Of a DNA stretch of 64,000 nucleotides, positions 35,901-44,797 are shown piece by piece (position 1 is the stretch's first letter; each line of letters starts with the position of its first letter). The notes under the pieces are model-generated. The model saw nothing but the letters and a program-made list of their open reading frames with translations. It was not told the origin of the DNA and did not search any database. Source of the DNA: Calothrix parasitica NIES-267. GTDB lineage: Bacteria; Cyanobacteriota; Cyanobacteriia; Cyanobacteriales; Nostocaceae. Where the stretch lies: contig NZ_AP018227.1 of the NCBI RefSeq assembly GCF_002368095.1, positions 7,456,123 to 7,520,122 of the forward strand, written 5' to 3'. The position numbers and the translations under genes are program-made.

Positions 35901-37619
35901 ATGCAATATTTGCTTTACCCTGTTGTAATTTATGCGTTGTTAGTTGCTGTCTCGTATATCATTACCTTTTTACAGCTTTGTAAGGTAACGCTGCAATACC
36001 CGAACTACCAAATACAAACAGTTGAAAATATTCCTGCTTATCTACAAAAGTTATTTTTAATACCAATTCAAGAACTTCAGGAGTTTGGTTTCAAATCATG
36101 TTGCTATTTGCGGGTTAAGCCAATGCTAAAGGTTTATCCCGATGTTGCTTGGGAAGTTTTATTGTATAACGAAGCCTATAACTGCTATGCAAAGGTTGGA
36201 ATACGTCACCCGATAGAACCAGTACATTTATTTGAGATTGAATTTTATACTTTTTTCAAAGATAAGACTTGTTTGGTAACAACAAATGGTAAGGGAAATA
36301 CTGCGATAGGCAAAATTCCTTTCTTTATCATGCAAGATTATTATACTGCCGAAACATCTCTACAATGGCAGTTTCATCAAGATAGATTTGCGAAATTGAG
36401 AAGCAAGAAAATTCCCAAACTTTTATCACCGGAAGCTTTAACAGAAGCACTTCAGATATATTTTCAACATTATCTTAATTGTTTGATTAAATCAAAGTAT
36501 GTATTACCTGTTCCAAGGAAAAGGTTATTTCGTTTAAATAGAAGATTAGCCCTAAAGCTTACTCAACAAAACATTAGCGAAAATAATAAAAGTGCTGGAA
36601 TTATAAAACAACGTCGAGAAGAAGCAAAGAATAATTCTAAAATATCAATAGAAATTCCTATCGAATTAGAAGTAGAGGGATTTCAACGGATGGAAAGATT
36701 GCAGAGAGGACTTATTGATAGGAAATTACGTCCTTGGTTAATATTTGCTAGTTTTGTTTTATTCGTAATTACTTCTACAAACTATTTTAGCACTCAAACT
36801 TTAATTATTTTTATTGCTGTATTGATGCTCCATGAAGGTGGGCATTTATTAGCAATGAAACTTTGCGGTTATCAAGATTGTTCTTTTCTTTTCTTACCTT
36901 TTCTCGGTGCAGTAGCTACTGCTCGTAAGGATGATGCTACTATTACTCAAAAGTTTTGTGTATCTTTAGCTGGTCCAATGCCCGGATTAATTATAGGTTT
37001 AGTATTAGCAATAATATTTAAAGATGCTGGCTATTCAAGTTGGATTAAACAAACAAGTTGGATATTAATTTGCTTAAATTTATTTAATTTACTTCCTATT
37101 TATCCTCTTGATGGCGGACAAATAGTCAATATTTTACTGTTTTCCAGATTTCCCTATAGCGATGTATTCTTGAAAGCATTTGGAGCAATTATTATCAGTA
37201 TATTAGGAATTGCTCACCCAGCATTATTTTTACTGACAATTCCCTTAGCTTTTAATCTTGTACACAGCTATCGTGCTGCTCAAATAAATTCCAAGCTACA
37301 GAAATCTTTCCGAAAAAACCCACCTCAAAACCAGGACAAGATTAATCAAGAAAATATAATATATTCGCTATTCAAGTATTTAAAAGAATTTGATTATCAC
37401 CATTTACCATTCAACAGCAGATATTTTTTGGTAAAGAATTTAATTGAACGATATCACTGTTTTTACAGCAAGCGGATAACAAAAGTAATTTTAGCAACCG
37501 TGTATTCTGCAAGTTTATTATTTGGAATTTTAGGTAGCTGGCAAACTATTCTACCAAATAAAATCGTGAATAAACCTACCGATTATGTTCGTATTCAGCA
37601 AGAAATAGTAGATAAATGA
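35901..37619 (+). CDS. Site-2 protease family (M50) metalloprotease
   Basis: A 572-residue integral membrane protein. Zinc motif HEGGH at 311-315 (an HExxH form) inside a helix, and the third ligand Asp404 in YPLDGGQ. The N-terminal ~270 residues, after one membrane helix, form a soluble domain unrelated to PDZ. At least five helices span 275-480, and the C-terminal ~100 residues hold another helix. No PDZ domain is seen. Such proteases cut membrane-bound regulators or signal peptides; the substrate is unknown. Confidence 0.88.
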   Translation: MQYLLYPVVIYALLVAVSYIITFLQLCKVTLQYPNYQIQTVENIPAYLQKLFLIPIQELQEFGFKSCCYLRVKPMLKVYPDVAWEVLLYNEAYNCYAKVGIRHPIEPVHLFEIEFYTFFKDKTCLVTTNGKGNTAIGKIPFFIMQDYYTAETSLQWQFHQDRFAKLRSKKIPKLLSPEALTEALQIYFQHYLNCLIKSKYVLPVPRKRLFRLNRRLALKLTQQNISENNKSAGIIKQRREEAKNNSKISIEIPIELEVEGFQRMERLQRGLIDRKLRPWLIFASFVLFVITSTNYFSTQTLIIFIAVLMLHEGGHLLAMKLCGYQDCSFLFLPFLGAVATARKDDATITQKFCVSLAGPMPGLIIGLVLAIIFKDAGYSSWIKQTSWILICLNLFNLLPIYPLDGGQIVNILLFSRFPYSDVFLKAFGAIIISILGIAHPALFLLTIPLAFNLVHSYRAAQINSKLQKSFRKNPPQNQDKINQENIIYSLFKYLKEFDYHHLPFNSRYFLVKNLIERYHCFYSKRITKVILATVYSASLLFGILGSWQTILPNKIVNKPTDYVRIQQEIVDK

Positions 37620-37630
37620 AGACAACAGTG

Positions 37631-37657
37631 TAGAGACGTAGCAATGCTACGTCTCTA
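37631..37657. repeat. TAGAGACGTAGCA palindrome
   Basis: Perfect 13-base arms TAGAGACGTAGCA and TGCTACGTCTCTA around a single A. Nearly the same palindrome occurs at 3215-3245. Confidence 0.85.
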
Positions 37658-37687
37658 TCAATTTGGTTTTTAGCAGAAAATATGTTC

Positions 37688-37735
37688 GTAGTTGCGCTTT
37701 AGCGCCAAGCATATTTGGCGCTAAAGCGCAACTAC
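37688..37735. repeat. GTAGTTGCGC palindrome, copy 1 (downstream of rsgA)
   Basis: Perfect 21-base arms beginning GTAGTTGCGCTTTAGCGCC and their complement, with a six-base loop. Copy 2 at 39066-39113 has the paired change T-to-C/A-to-G in both arms. Copy 3 at 61213 is diverged. Confidence 0.9.
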
Positions 37736-37750
37736 AAACCTAGATTAAAA

Positions 37751-38812
37751 TCAATCCCGTTTGTAATAATGTTTCATCGACTTGGTAATTTTTTTCCACC
37801 TCTTTTTAGTATCTAAATAAACTTTCTGGTCTTGCTTTTGACTAAGGTAATTAAGTTCTTTTTGTAATTTTTGGTAACTCAAAAACCTGGAAGAATCCAA
37901 CTTCCCATCTTGTAATGCTTGCTGTACAGCACAACCGGGTTCTTGTTCGTGCTGACAATCACGAAACCGACATTCTTCTGCTAAGGTTTCGATATCTTCA
38001 AAAGTTGACTGTAAACTATCTTCGCTTGCCCAAATTTGAATTTCTCGCATTCCTGGGGTATCTATAATTAAGCTACCGTTTGGTAGCAAAATCAATTCAC
38101 GATGGGTTGTTGTATGTCTACCTCTATCATCACCTTGACGTACTGTTTTGACTTTCTGTACCGCTTCACCTTTAAGTTGATTGGTAATAGTTGATTTACC
38201 CACACCAGAAGAACCCAACAGAGCTACAGTTTGTCCCGGTTGCAAATAAGTTTGAAGTGCTGACAATCCCTGAGAATTCGCTGCACTAATTGTGATTATC
38301 GGTACTCCCAAAGCAATATTTTCAACTTGATTTAAACAGTCTTCTAAGTTCTGACATAAATCTGCTTTATTCAATACAATCACTGGATTTGCACCACTTT
38401 CCCAAGCCAATACTAAATAGCGCTCGATTCTTCTCGGATTAAAATCACCATCTAACCCCGATACTAAAAATACCGTATCAACATTCGCTGCTACTATTTG
38501 TTCTGTTGTTATTCCACCCACACTTTGACGAGAAAATTTACTTTTTCTAGGTAAAACGCTGTGAATTGTGGCGGTTTTTTCCGATTTTCTCAAACTAATA
38601 ACAACCCAATCTCCTACCCCCGGAAATTCAGCTTGGGTTGCTTGATGACGAAATTTACCCGTTATTTCACCGGAAAGTTCGCCGAATTCGCTATGAAGAA
38701 TGTAGGAATTTCGATGTTCTATCGCAACTCTAGCTACTGTCAATCCTTTTTGACGCAGCGGTTCAAAATTGGAAGCAAAAAAATCATTCCAACCTAAATA
38801 TTCTAAATTCAT
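37751..38812 (-). CDS. rsgA: Ribosome small subunit-dependent GTPase A
   Basis: Circularly permuted GTPase that helps mature the 30S subunit. Start chosen at [12 protein letters not shown] (ATG 38810-38812), giving 353 residues; an upstream ATG at 38857 would add 15 unrelated residues. Motif order shows the permutation: VLNKADL (G4) comes first, then [11 protein letters not shown] (G1), the Thr-rich RGRHTTTH (G2), and IIDTPGM (G3). The C-terminal zinc site is [14 protein letters not shown]. An N-terminal OB fold precedes. The gene lies between two copies of a 48-base palindrome. Confidence 0.94.
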   Translation of the reverse strand: MNLEYLGWNDFFASNFEPLRQKGLTVARVAIEHRNSYILHSEFGELSGEITGKFRHQATQAEFPGVGDWVVISLRKSEKTATIHSVLPRKSKFSRQSVGGITTEQIVAANVDTVFLVSGLDGDFNPRRIERYLVLAWESGANPVIVLNKADLCQNLEDCLNQVENIALGVPIITISAANSQGLSALQTYLQPGQTVALLGSSGVGKSTITNQLKGEAVQKVKTVRQGDDRGRHTTTHRELILLPNGSLIIDTPGMREIQIWASEDSLQSTFEDIETLAEECRFRDCQHEQEPGCAVQQALQDGKLDSSRFLSYQKLQKELNYLSQKQDQKVYLDTKKRWKKITKSMKHYYKRD

Positions 38813-38871
38813 TATTTTCCTTAATTGATGCTTTGTGTTTTGTACAAAGCGCAGCAATTAGGGATTCGGTC

Positions 38872-38973
38872 TTATTCTGGAAGATTTTGAAACCAGGAAA
38901 CCGAATACGGGAATATTTGCGCTTCGTGTCGGTTGTGTTGGGTGACAATCTCTCGAAATACAAATTCACTCAT
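38872..38973 (-). CDS. Candidate 33-residue small protein upstream of rsgA
   Basis: ATG at 38971-38973 is preceded by AGGAGG (38981-38986 on the minus strand) with a seven-base spacer, the best Shine-Dalgarno match I noticed in the window. The frame encodes MSEFVFREIVTQHNRHEAQI, then FPYSVSWFQNLPE and a stop, ending 59 bases before the rsgA start on the same strand. It is not recognised and could be a short upstream peptide or the remnant of a longer gene. Confidence 0.4.
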   Translation of the reverse strand: MSEFVFREIVTQHNRHEAQIFPYSVSWFQNLPE

Positions 38974-39065
38974 ATCCAATCCTCCTGATAATTCAAGCAG
39001 TATTACAATTGTAGTCTATATGATTTCAAAGTGATGTTAACTTACTTATGAATATAAATATGTTC

Positions 39066-39113
39066 GTAGTTGCGCTTCAGCGCCAAATATGCTTGGCGCT
39101 GAAGCGCAACTAC
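39066..39113. repeat. GTAGTTGCGC palindrome, copy 2 (upstream side of rsgA)
   Basis: Perfect 21-base arms beginning GTAGTTGCGCTTCAGCGCC with a six-base loop; flanking ATGTTC and AAACC are also shared with copy 1. Lies just after the stop of the glycosyltransferase gene. Confidence 0.9.
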
Positions 39114-39150
39114 AAACCCCATATTTTTTTACTATTCCCTATTTCCTTTT

Positions 39151-41421
39151 TTAAATCTTAGAAACCATTACAGCATTAACATCAGCTTTTCTATTAAACA
39201 ATATTCTTGGTTTGAGCAATATTTTGAAGAGCAATATGAATGATTGGAATTCACCAGGAGTACAGTTAGACTTCCATTGTCCGGGACGACAGAATAGCAT
39301 TTGAACTAAACGGCGATGTTGAGGTACTGTAACTAGGGGGAATTTAACTCGAATTGTGAGAAATTCGTCTTTAATTCCCGTGTGTAAAACCTCTCCGTTT
39401 AACTGCAGGTTTTCTTCAGCTATTTCTAAATTTACTGATTGACCTGGAATCAACTCTATCGGCATTTGTTGAGTTAATGCAATTTCTGCACCAACTTCGG
39501 AAACCATTGTGGTTACTCCCCAAGCTGTTTTTTCGCCAATATCTAAACGTACTATTCGTCTCAAGTCAAACCATTCGTAAACGTCGGCTTTGGGTGCATC
39601 TAATAATATTAATAGAGCAATTCCAATTAATATTAAATTGTAGATACTCCATATCCATCCTAAATCTAAGCCTTTGAAATGCTCTACTAATTCAGGGGTG
39701 GTTGTTTTCTGCCATAATAACGCCAAGCACATTCCTAAATTGCGCCATAAGCTAACAGCATTACCGATGAATAATAAAATTAAAGGTAAAGCTAAATTCC
39801 AGTTGAAATAAAATTTATTACTTGCGTTTCCTTTGGGTGTAACTTTAAACCCTTTGGAAAACGGATTTAACATTACTTTGATTACCGTTAGCGCTAGGGG
39901 AAATGCCAAAGCTATGCTGTATATTTCCGATAGAATTGCAGAACGAGAATGTGAATTCAGCCAGGAGAATACTATTAACTGAGTTAGGTAAAAAGGTAGA
40001 AGGAAATATAGTGCTTCTTCTACGGTTGCCTGTACGGGAATAATGCCTAAAAACGAATATGCTAAAGGCATTAATAAAAATCCAACGCGGGAAATACTGG
40101 CAAACCAGTTAAGCAATCCTTCTAGATGAGCTAGTCTTTGTAACGGCTTCAATCCTTTAATTGTTAGAGGATTTGATTTAATAAAAAATGCTTGTAAAGT
40201 ACCTTGCGCCCATCGTATTCTTTGAGTTGCATGTGCGCCAATGTTTTCAGCAGCTAAACCCGCACTCAGTTTTTCATCTAAATAAATTAGCTTATAACCT
40301 TTGGCTGATAAATTAATTCCTGTAAAGTAATCTTCGCTGAGAGATTCGGTGACAAAACCGCCAGTTTTTTCTAAAGCACTGCGTCTGACTACAAAAGAAG
40401 TTCCCGCACAAACTACGCTTCCGGCGCTATCTTTTATCGGTTGAATTTGTCTATAGAATACTTCTTCTTCTGGAGTTACTATATTTTCTAAACCTAAATT
40501 ATGAGCTATTGGGTCTGCATTATAAAAGCTTTGCGGTGTTTGAACTAAAGCTACTTGCTCGTCTTGAAAAAATCCAACTGTACGAGTTAAAAAGTTTGAG
40601 GTAGGAATAAAATCGGCATCAAAAACAACGATTAATTCTCCATTTATTTTAGTTAATGCATGATTTAAGTTACCGGCTTTCGCGTGATTATTCTCTTTTC
40701 TAGTAATATATTCGCATCCCAACTCTTCTGCTAAAGCTTTCATCTCCGGACGGCGAGTATCATCTAGCAGATAAATATTTTTATTTTTGTATTCTAAAGC
40801 CTGACAGCCAATAATTGTTCTTCTTAAAATAAAATCCGGTTCGTTATAAGTAGGAATTAAAACATCGACGCTGGGATTGAAATCACCGTCAATAACAGCG
40901 ATTGATTTTCTATCTGCATCTTGACGACGCTCTTTAACATTCAGCATTAAAAATAGCTGGATTGTAGCGCTCAACAAAACAAACATTTCTAAACCAAACA
41001 AACTCAAACTAAACACTCCATTCAAAGCATTGTCTAAATTTAAAGTTGATAAAGAACGCCATAAAATATATCTACCAGTTAATAATAATAATATTCCAAC
41101 AACCAATCTTCTTGACCAAATTCGGGGTTGAGGTGAAACTTTCATGATTCCCCAAACAGCTACTAACAAAGCTACAGTGGGAGCTATTAAGTATTTTCCT
41201 GTTACCATCGGAGCTTCCAACCACATCGGTGGATTCCGCTGCAAAAGGTTTATTTCAGCAAATATCGTGTTAATTTTATCTTCCCCAGCAAACCAAGCTC
41301 CAACAATAACCGCTGATAAGATAATAGTACTTAGTAAAAATAGAGTTGCTGCTCTAGGTTTGAATCTAATTTTGCGAGGATTGCGTCTGTATTTTGTTTG
41401 GTTAGATTGTGTAATAGTCAT
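39151..41421 (-). CDS. BcsA-like family 2 glycosyltransferase with PilZ domain
   Basis: A 756-residue inner-membrane processive glycosyltransferase. About four N-terminal helices are followed by the GT-A domain with VLIPTYNEPDFIL, LLDDTRRPEM, the DxD-type VFDADFIPT, LSEDYFTG (TED equivalent) and the QxxRW motif as QRIRWAQGTLQAF. More helices follow, then a PilZ-like domain (LRRIVRLDIGEKTAWGVTTM, RxxxR), indicating control by c-di-GMP. The architecture is that of cellulose synthase BcsA, but no bcsB or bcsZ is adjacent, so the polymer is not certain. Confidence 0.9.
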   Translation of the reverse strand: MTITQSNQTKYRRNPRKIRFKPRAATLFLLSTIILSAVIVGAWFAGEDKINTIFAEINLLQRNPPMWLEAPMVTGKYLIAPTVALLVAVWGIMKVSPQPRIWSRRLVVGILLLLTGRYILWRSLSTLNLDNALNGVFSLSLFGLEMFVLLSATIQLFLMLNVKERRQDADRKSIAVIDGDFNPSVDVLIPTYNEPDFILRRTIIGCQALEYKNKNIYLLDDTRRPEMKALAEELGCEYITRKENNHAKAGNLNHALTKINGELIVVFDADFIPTSNFLTRTVGFFQDEQVALVQTPQSFYNADPIAHNLGLENIVTPEEEVFYRQIQPIKDSAGSVVCAGTSFVVRRSALEKTGGFVTESLSEDYFTGINLSAKGYKLIYLDEKLSAGLAAENIGAHATQRIRWAQGTLQAFFIKSNPLTIKGLKPLQRLAHLEGLLNWFASISRVGFLLMPLAYSFLGIIPVQATVEEALYFLLPFYLTQLIVFSWLNSHSRSAILSEIYSIALAFPLALTVIKVMLNPFSKGFKVTPKGNASNKFYFNWNLALPLILLFIGNAVSLWRNLGMCLALLWQKTTTPELVEHFKGLDLGWIWSIYNLILIGIALLILLDAPKADVYEWFDLRRIVRLDIGEKTAWGVTTMVSEVGAEIALTQQMPIELIPGQSVNLEIAEENLQLNGEVLHTGIKDEFLTIRVKFPLVTVPQHRRLVQMLFCRPGQWKSNCTPGEFQSFILLFKILLKPRILFNRKADVNAVMVSKI

Positions 41422-41765
41422 TGTTATATTTATAGATTTAGTAGATGAATTGATTTAGATTTTGGATTATTTATTTTTTAGGGGATAGACCTTGAAATAT
41501 ATGCAACACGATAATAATAGCTGTTACATTATTTAATATAATTTAATTTAAAGAAAACTGAGCTTACTCGCGTGAGTAATCATACGCAAATCAATATTGT
41601 TCTCAGCTAAGACTCAATATAGGTTGATTTGCATAACTTTGGATTAGAACAAGATTAGAAATAAAATCGTAAATTTAGTCTAATTTTCAACAACTTCTCA
41701 GCTTCTATTAATTTATCTACTAGAACAAAGCCATAAAGTGTACTCATAGACGTGAGGACACCGCA
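41422..41765. other. Divergent control region with two inverted repeats
   Basis: TTACTCGCGTGAGTAA at 41570-41585 has six-base perfect arms around GCGT. Just after it, ACGCAAATCAATATTG (41590 region) faces CAATATAGGTTGATTTGCAT (41615-41635), a larger imperfect inverted repeat. These could be operators or a leader structure for the DM13 gene, which has a GTGAGGA Shine-Dalgarno sequence. No gene is seen. Confidence 0.5.
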
Positions 41766-42236
41766 ATGAAATTTAAGTATGTAGCTGTTGTAGGTATTGT
41801 TGCTTTATTAACTGTGGGTTGTGGGAATGTAGAGTCGCAATCGCAAGACTCAGAAACTCAACCCCAAACAGAAACTGTTGCAGAAACTCCTGCTTCTGGT
41901 TCAATTCAAGCTTCAGGTGTTTTTATTGATGCGGAACATCCAACCAAAGGAACAGCTAGTATTATTACCGAAAACGGTAAGAAATATATTCAATTTGATG
42001 ACAAGTTTAAATCCGATAATGGCCCCGATTTATTTGTAATTTTGCACAAAGATGACAAATTACCAATTACCGGAATTAAAGAAGCAGATTATGTAAGTAT
42101 TGCTGCTTTGAAAAGTACAAACGGTTCTCAAAAGTATGAAATTCCGGAAAATGTAGATTTAGCTAACTTCAAATCAGTAGCTATTTGGTGTCGCGAATTT
42201 AACGCAACTTTCGGTTATGCAGTACTCAAAGCATAG
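41766..42236 (+). CDS. DM13-domain lipoprotein
   Basis: A 156-residue lipoprotein: signal peptide with lipobox TVGC (Cys19), a Gln/Thr/Glu-rich linker to about residue 48, then a DM13 domain (SGVFIDAEHPTKGTASI, DLFVILHK, NFKSVAIWCREFNATFGYAV). The nearly invariant DM13 Cys is Cys142. DM13 is proposed in the literature to act in electron transfer, often beside DOMON and cytochrome b561 domains. The next gene, 64 bases on, encodes a four-helix protein with membrane histidines, fitting a shared redox role. Confidence 0.88.
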   Translation: MKFKYVAVVGIVALLTVGCGNVESQSQDSETQPQTETVAETPASGSIQASGVFIDAEHPTKGTASIITENGKKYIQFDDKFKSDNGPDLFVILHKDDKLPITGIKEADYVSIAALKSTNGSQKYEIPENVDLANFKSVAIWCREFNATFGYAVLKA

Positions 42237-42300
42237 ATTATCAAACTATTTCACAATCGTTTCTCATTAATCGTCAATAATACAAGGCTTAGACAGAAAA

Positions 42301-42996
42301 ATGGAACTATCAGATTTTTTGACACTCATACATCCAGCGATCGCAGTTATTTTTGTATTTCCTCTTATCGGTAACGTAGTAAACTTAGCATGGGCTGCGC
42401 GTCAGCGTCGTCTGCAAACAAAAGCTAAAGTAAAAAGCAAAATACCCGCTGTTTCTGGTGCAGAACATAAGCGTTTGGGAGATTGGTTAACAGGTTCGGT
42501 TGTGGGATTAACTTTAATCGGTGTAGGACATCCAATTGCAGAAGAGATGAAGAAAAAGCAATTGTGGATTGAATCACCTTTTCAATTTGTGTTTATTATT
42601 TTATTGTTCGTTGCTACAATCGCTTCTTTAGTATTTCTCTACAAAGCTAAAGCGAAGCATTGGAGAGCAATTTTTGCAACTTTAACTGGAATGGGTATAG
42701 TTATATTAGGTTGCCAAGATGGAGTTTTTCGACGTACAAATGAATGGTATTGGTCGCATTACTATTACGGAATAGCTGCATCTTTACTGATGGTTTTTTC
42801 CCTAGCAATTGTACCGGAAATTTATCGCGACAAATCCAATAAATGGCGGATTATCCACACAGCAGTTAATACTTTTGCTCTACTATTATTTATCGGACAA
42901 GGTATGACAGGAGTCAGAGATTTATTAGAAATTCCTTTAAGTTGGCAGAAACCTTTTGTCTTTCAATGCGACTTCGTAAATAAAACCTGCTCTTGA
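42301..42996 (+). CDS. DUF4079 membrane protein, possible b-type cytochrome
   Basis: A 231-residue protein with about five hydrophobic helices, a DUF4079 member known mainly from cyanobacteria and plants. Histidines sit at helix ends: His11 (LIHPAIAV), His77 (GVGHP), His153 (SHYYYG) and His186 (IIHTAVN). Four such residues in four helices could bind two haems as in cytochrome b561; this is inference. It is probably co-transcribed with the DM13 lipoprotein upstream. Confidence 0.8.
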   Translation: MELSDFLTLIHPAIAVIFVFPLIGNVVNLAWAARQRRLQTKAKVKSKIPAVSGAEHKRLGDWLTGSVVGLTLIGVGHPIAEEMKKKQLWIESPFQFVFIILLFVATIASLVFLYKAKAKHWRAIFATLTGMGIVILGCQDGVFRRTNEWYWSHYYYGIAASLLMVFSLAIVPEIYRDKSNKWRIIHTAVNTFALLLFIGQGMTGVRDLLEIPLSWQKPFVFQCDFVNKTCS

Positions 42997-43003
42997 CAGC
43001 GAA

Positions 43004-43100
43004 CAGTTATCAGCGGAAATTACGGTCTTGGGGGTTTCCCCCATGTGAGCCGCAGGCTTTCTCGCAGAGTGCAAATTTCCAAGACAGTTATCAGTCAAAA
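43004..43100. repeat. Repeat insertion within CAGTTATCAG heptamers
   Basis: About 70 bases with inner palindrome TTGGGGGTTTCCCCCA and partial end symmetry (CGGAAATT ... AATTTCC) sit between two ACAGTTATCAG copies, as if inserted into a short tandem repeat. Confidence 0.5.
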
Positions 43101-43217
43101 ATAACCAGTGATAGCTGATAATTAACTACTTTTTCTATTTTAAAATATAAATTATTTAATTCCTATCACAACTACCCAGTAATAACTAATAACTAATAAC
43201 TAATAACTAATTTTTAT

Positions 43218-44609
43218 ATGAAACTTGACTTTAATTCCTTAAGACTACGTTTAACGGCTGGTGTTGCAGCCTTTTCAATTCTCGGTTTAGGAAGTCTTGC
43301 TTCTTGGACTGGTTGGAGAATGCAGCAAATACTGATTGAAAGCCATAAAAAAAACATCGAAGAAATCGCCACAAAAATTCCCCGCGATGTTGAGATGATG
43401 AGTAGAATGGGTTCGGAAGAAAAAGCTATTTCTCAAGCGGTTAATAATTTCAAGACTAATAACGCATTGCTATGGGTAGAGAGTTTAGAAAATAAAGTAT
43501 TAGCAAAATCTAATACGTTGATGAACTCTTCTAACTCTGAAGAAAATAAATTAGTTGCTTTCACCAAGGTGCCAATTAAGCCTAAAGTTATCAAAGTTGA
43601 TAATCGCTATTATGTTTTATGTAGCGATTCCTTAAGTATAAAAGGAAAAGCAATCGGTAAGATTTCTGTAGCCCAAGATATCACCCGCGACCAAACAATG
43701 TTTGTCGCAATGATGCAAGGTGTTGGTGTTACTAGCGTTTTAGTAATTGTTGTTATGGCTGGAGCAATTGCTGTTTATATTCAGCGCTCTTTAAAACCTT
43801 TAAGACAACTCAGTCAAATGACAGAAGTTATTTCTGCTGACGATTTAGGTAAAGCACAACTTTATTTAGATAAAGCACCTACCGAAGTCAAACAGTTAGC
43901 TGAAACCTGTAATATGATGTTGGCTCGTCTTTCTGATTCTTGGGAAAAAGAGCGTCAATTTGTTAGTAATATATCCCACGAATTACGCACTCCCTTGACA
44001 ATTGTTCACGGTTATTTGCAAAGCGTGTTAAGAAGACAGCAAAATTTAACAGAAATCCAAAAAGAAGCCTTAGAAACTGCTGCATCAGAAGCGGATAATA
44101 CCATTAGTTTATTACAAGATTTGCTTGAATTAGCCAGAGCAGACCACGGTAATTTACATTTAAATATAGAAAACTGCATTTTGAATGATGTAGTTACCGA
44201 AGTTGTAGATATGGCTGATAAATGCAGCAACAGAAATATTCAAGTACAGGATTCAAAAGAAATAATTGAAGTCAAAGCAGACTATACTCGTCTCAAACAA
44301 GTATTGCTTAATCTGATTGACAATGCTGTTAAATATTCCGAACCAGAAACGCCAATTATCTTAAAGTTAACTCGCAAGGAAGAAGAAGGATGCGTTCAAG
44401 TTTGCGATGTCGGTTATGGCATACCTTTACAACATCAATCGCGGATATTTGAGCGTTTTTACCGAGTAGATGAAGCCCGCAATCGTGCGGGTGGAACTGG
44501 ATTGGGATTATCGATTGTTAAAACTTTGGTTGAAGGAATGGGTGGTAAAGTTTCGGTGCGTTCTAAGTTGAGTGAAGGGAGTATTTTTACAGTTTGTTTA
44601 CCGGTTTAG
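43218..44609 (+). CDS. Two-component sensor histidine kinase
   Basis: A 463-residue membrane kinase: helix about 12-31, a periplasmic region of about 135 residues, second helix about 168-191, HAMP to about 240, HisKA with phospho-acceptor His254 in [11 protein letters not shown], and HATPase_c with LIDNAVKYS (N box), VCDVGYGIP (G1) and GGTGLGLSIVKTL (G2). No response regulator is adjacent, so the partner is elsewhere. The periplasmic sensor is unrecognised. The 5' side is repeat DNA, so it is not clearly in the DM13 operon. Confidence 0.93.
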   Translation: MKLDFNSLRLRLTAGVAAFSILGLGSLASWTGWRMQQILIESHKKNIEEIATKIPRDVEMMSRMGSEEKAISQAVNNFKTNNALLWVESLENKVLAKSNTLMNSSNSEENKLVAFTKVPIKPKVIKVDNRYYVLCSDSLSIKGKAIGKISVAQDITRDQTMFVAMMQGVGVTSVLVIVVMAGAIAVYIQRSLKPLRQLSQMTEVISADDLGKAQLYLDKAPTEVKQLAETCNMMLARLSDSWEKERQFVSNISHELRTPLTIVHGYLQSVLRRQQNLTEIQKEALETAASEADNTISLLQDLLELARADHGNLHLNIENCILNDVVTEVVDMADKCSNRNIQVQDSKEIIEVKADYTRLKQVLLNLIDNAVKYSEPETPIILKLTRKEEEGCVQVCDVGYGIPLQHQSRIFERFYRVDEARNRAGGTGLGLSIVKTLVEGMGGKVSVRSKLSEGSIFTVCLPV

Positions 44610-44797
44610 GAAATTGGTAATTGGTAATTAGTAATTGGTAATTTATAATTTTTCCTTAATAATATTCAATGATAAATTACCATATTAAAAATTCAGTGAT
44701 GCACCATCTGATATAGACTGAGGAATATATTTTGTATGAATCAATATCACTTCAAAACATCCAAAGTCACACTCCCTAAAATAAATAGAAGAAGAAA

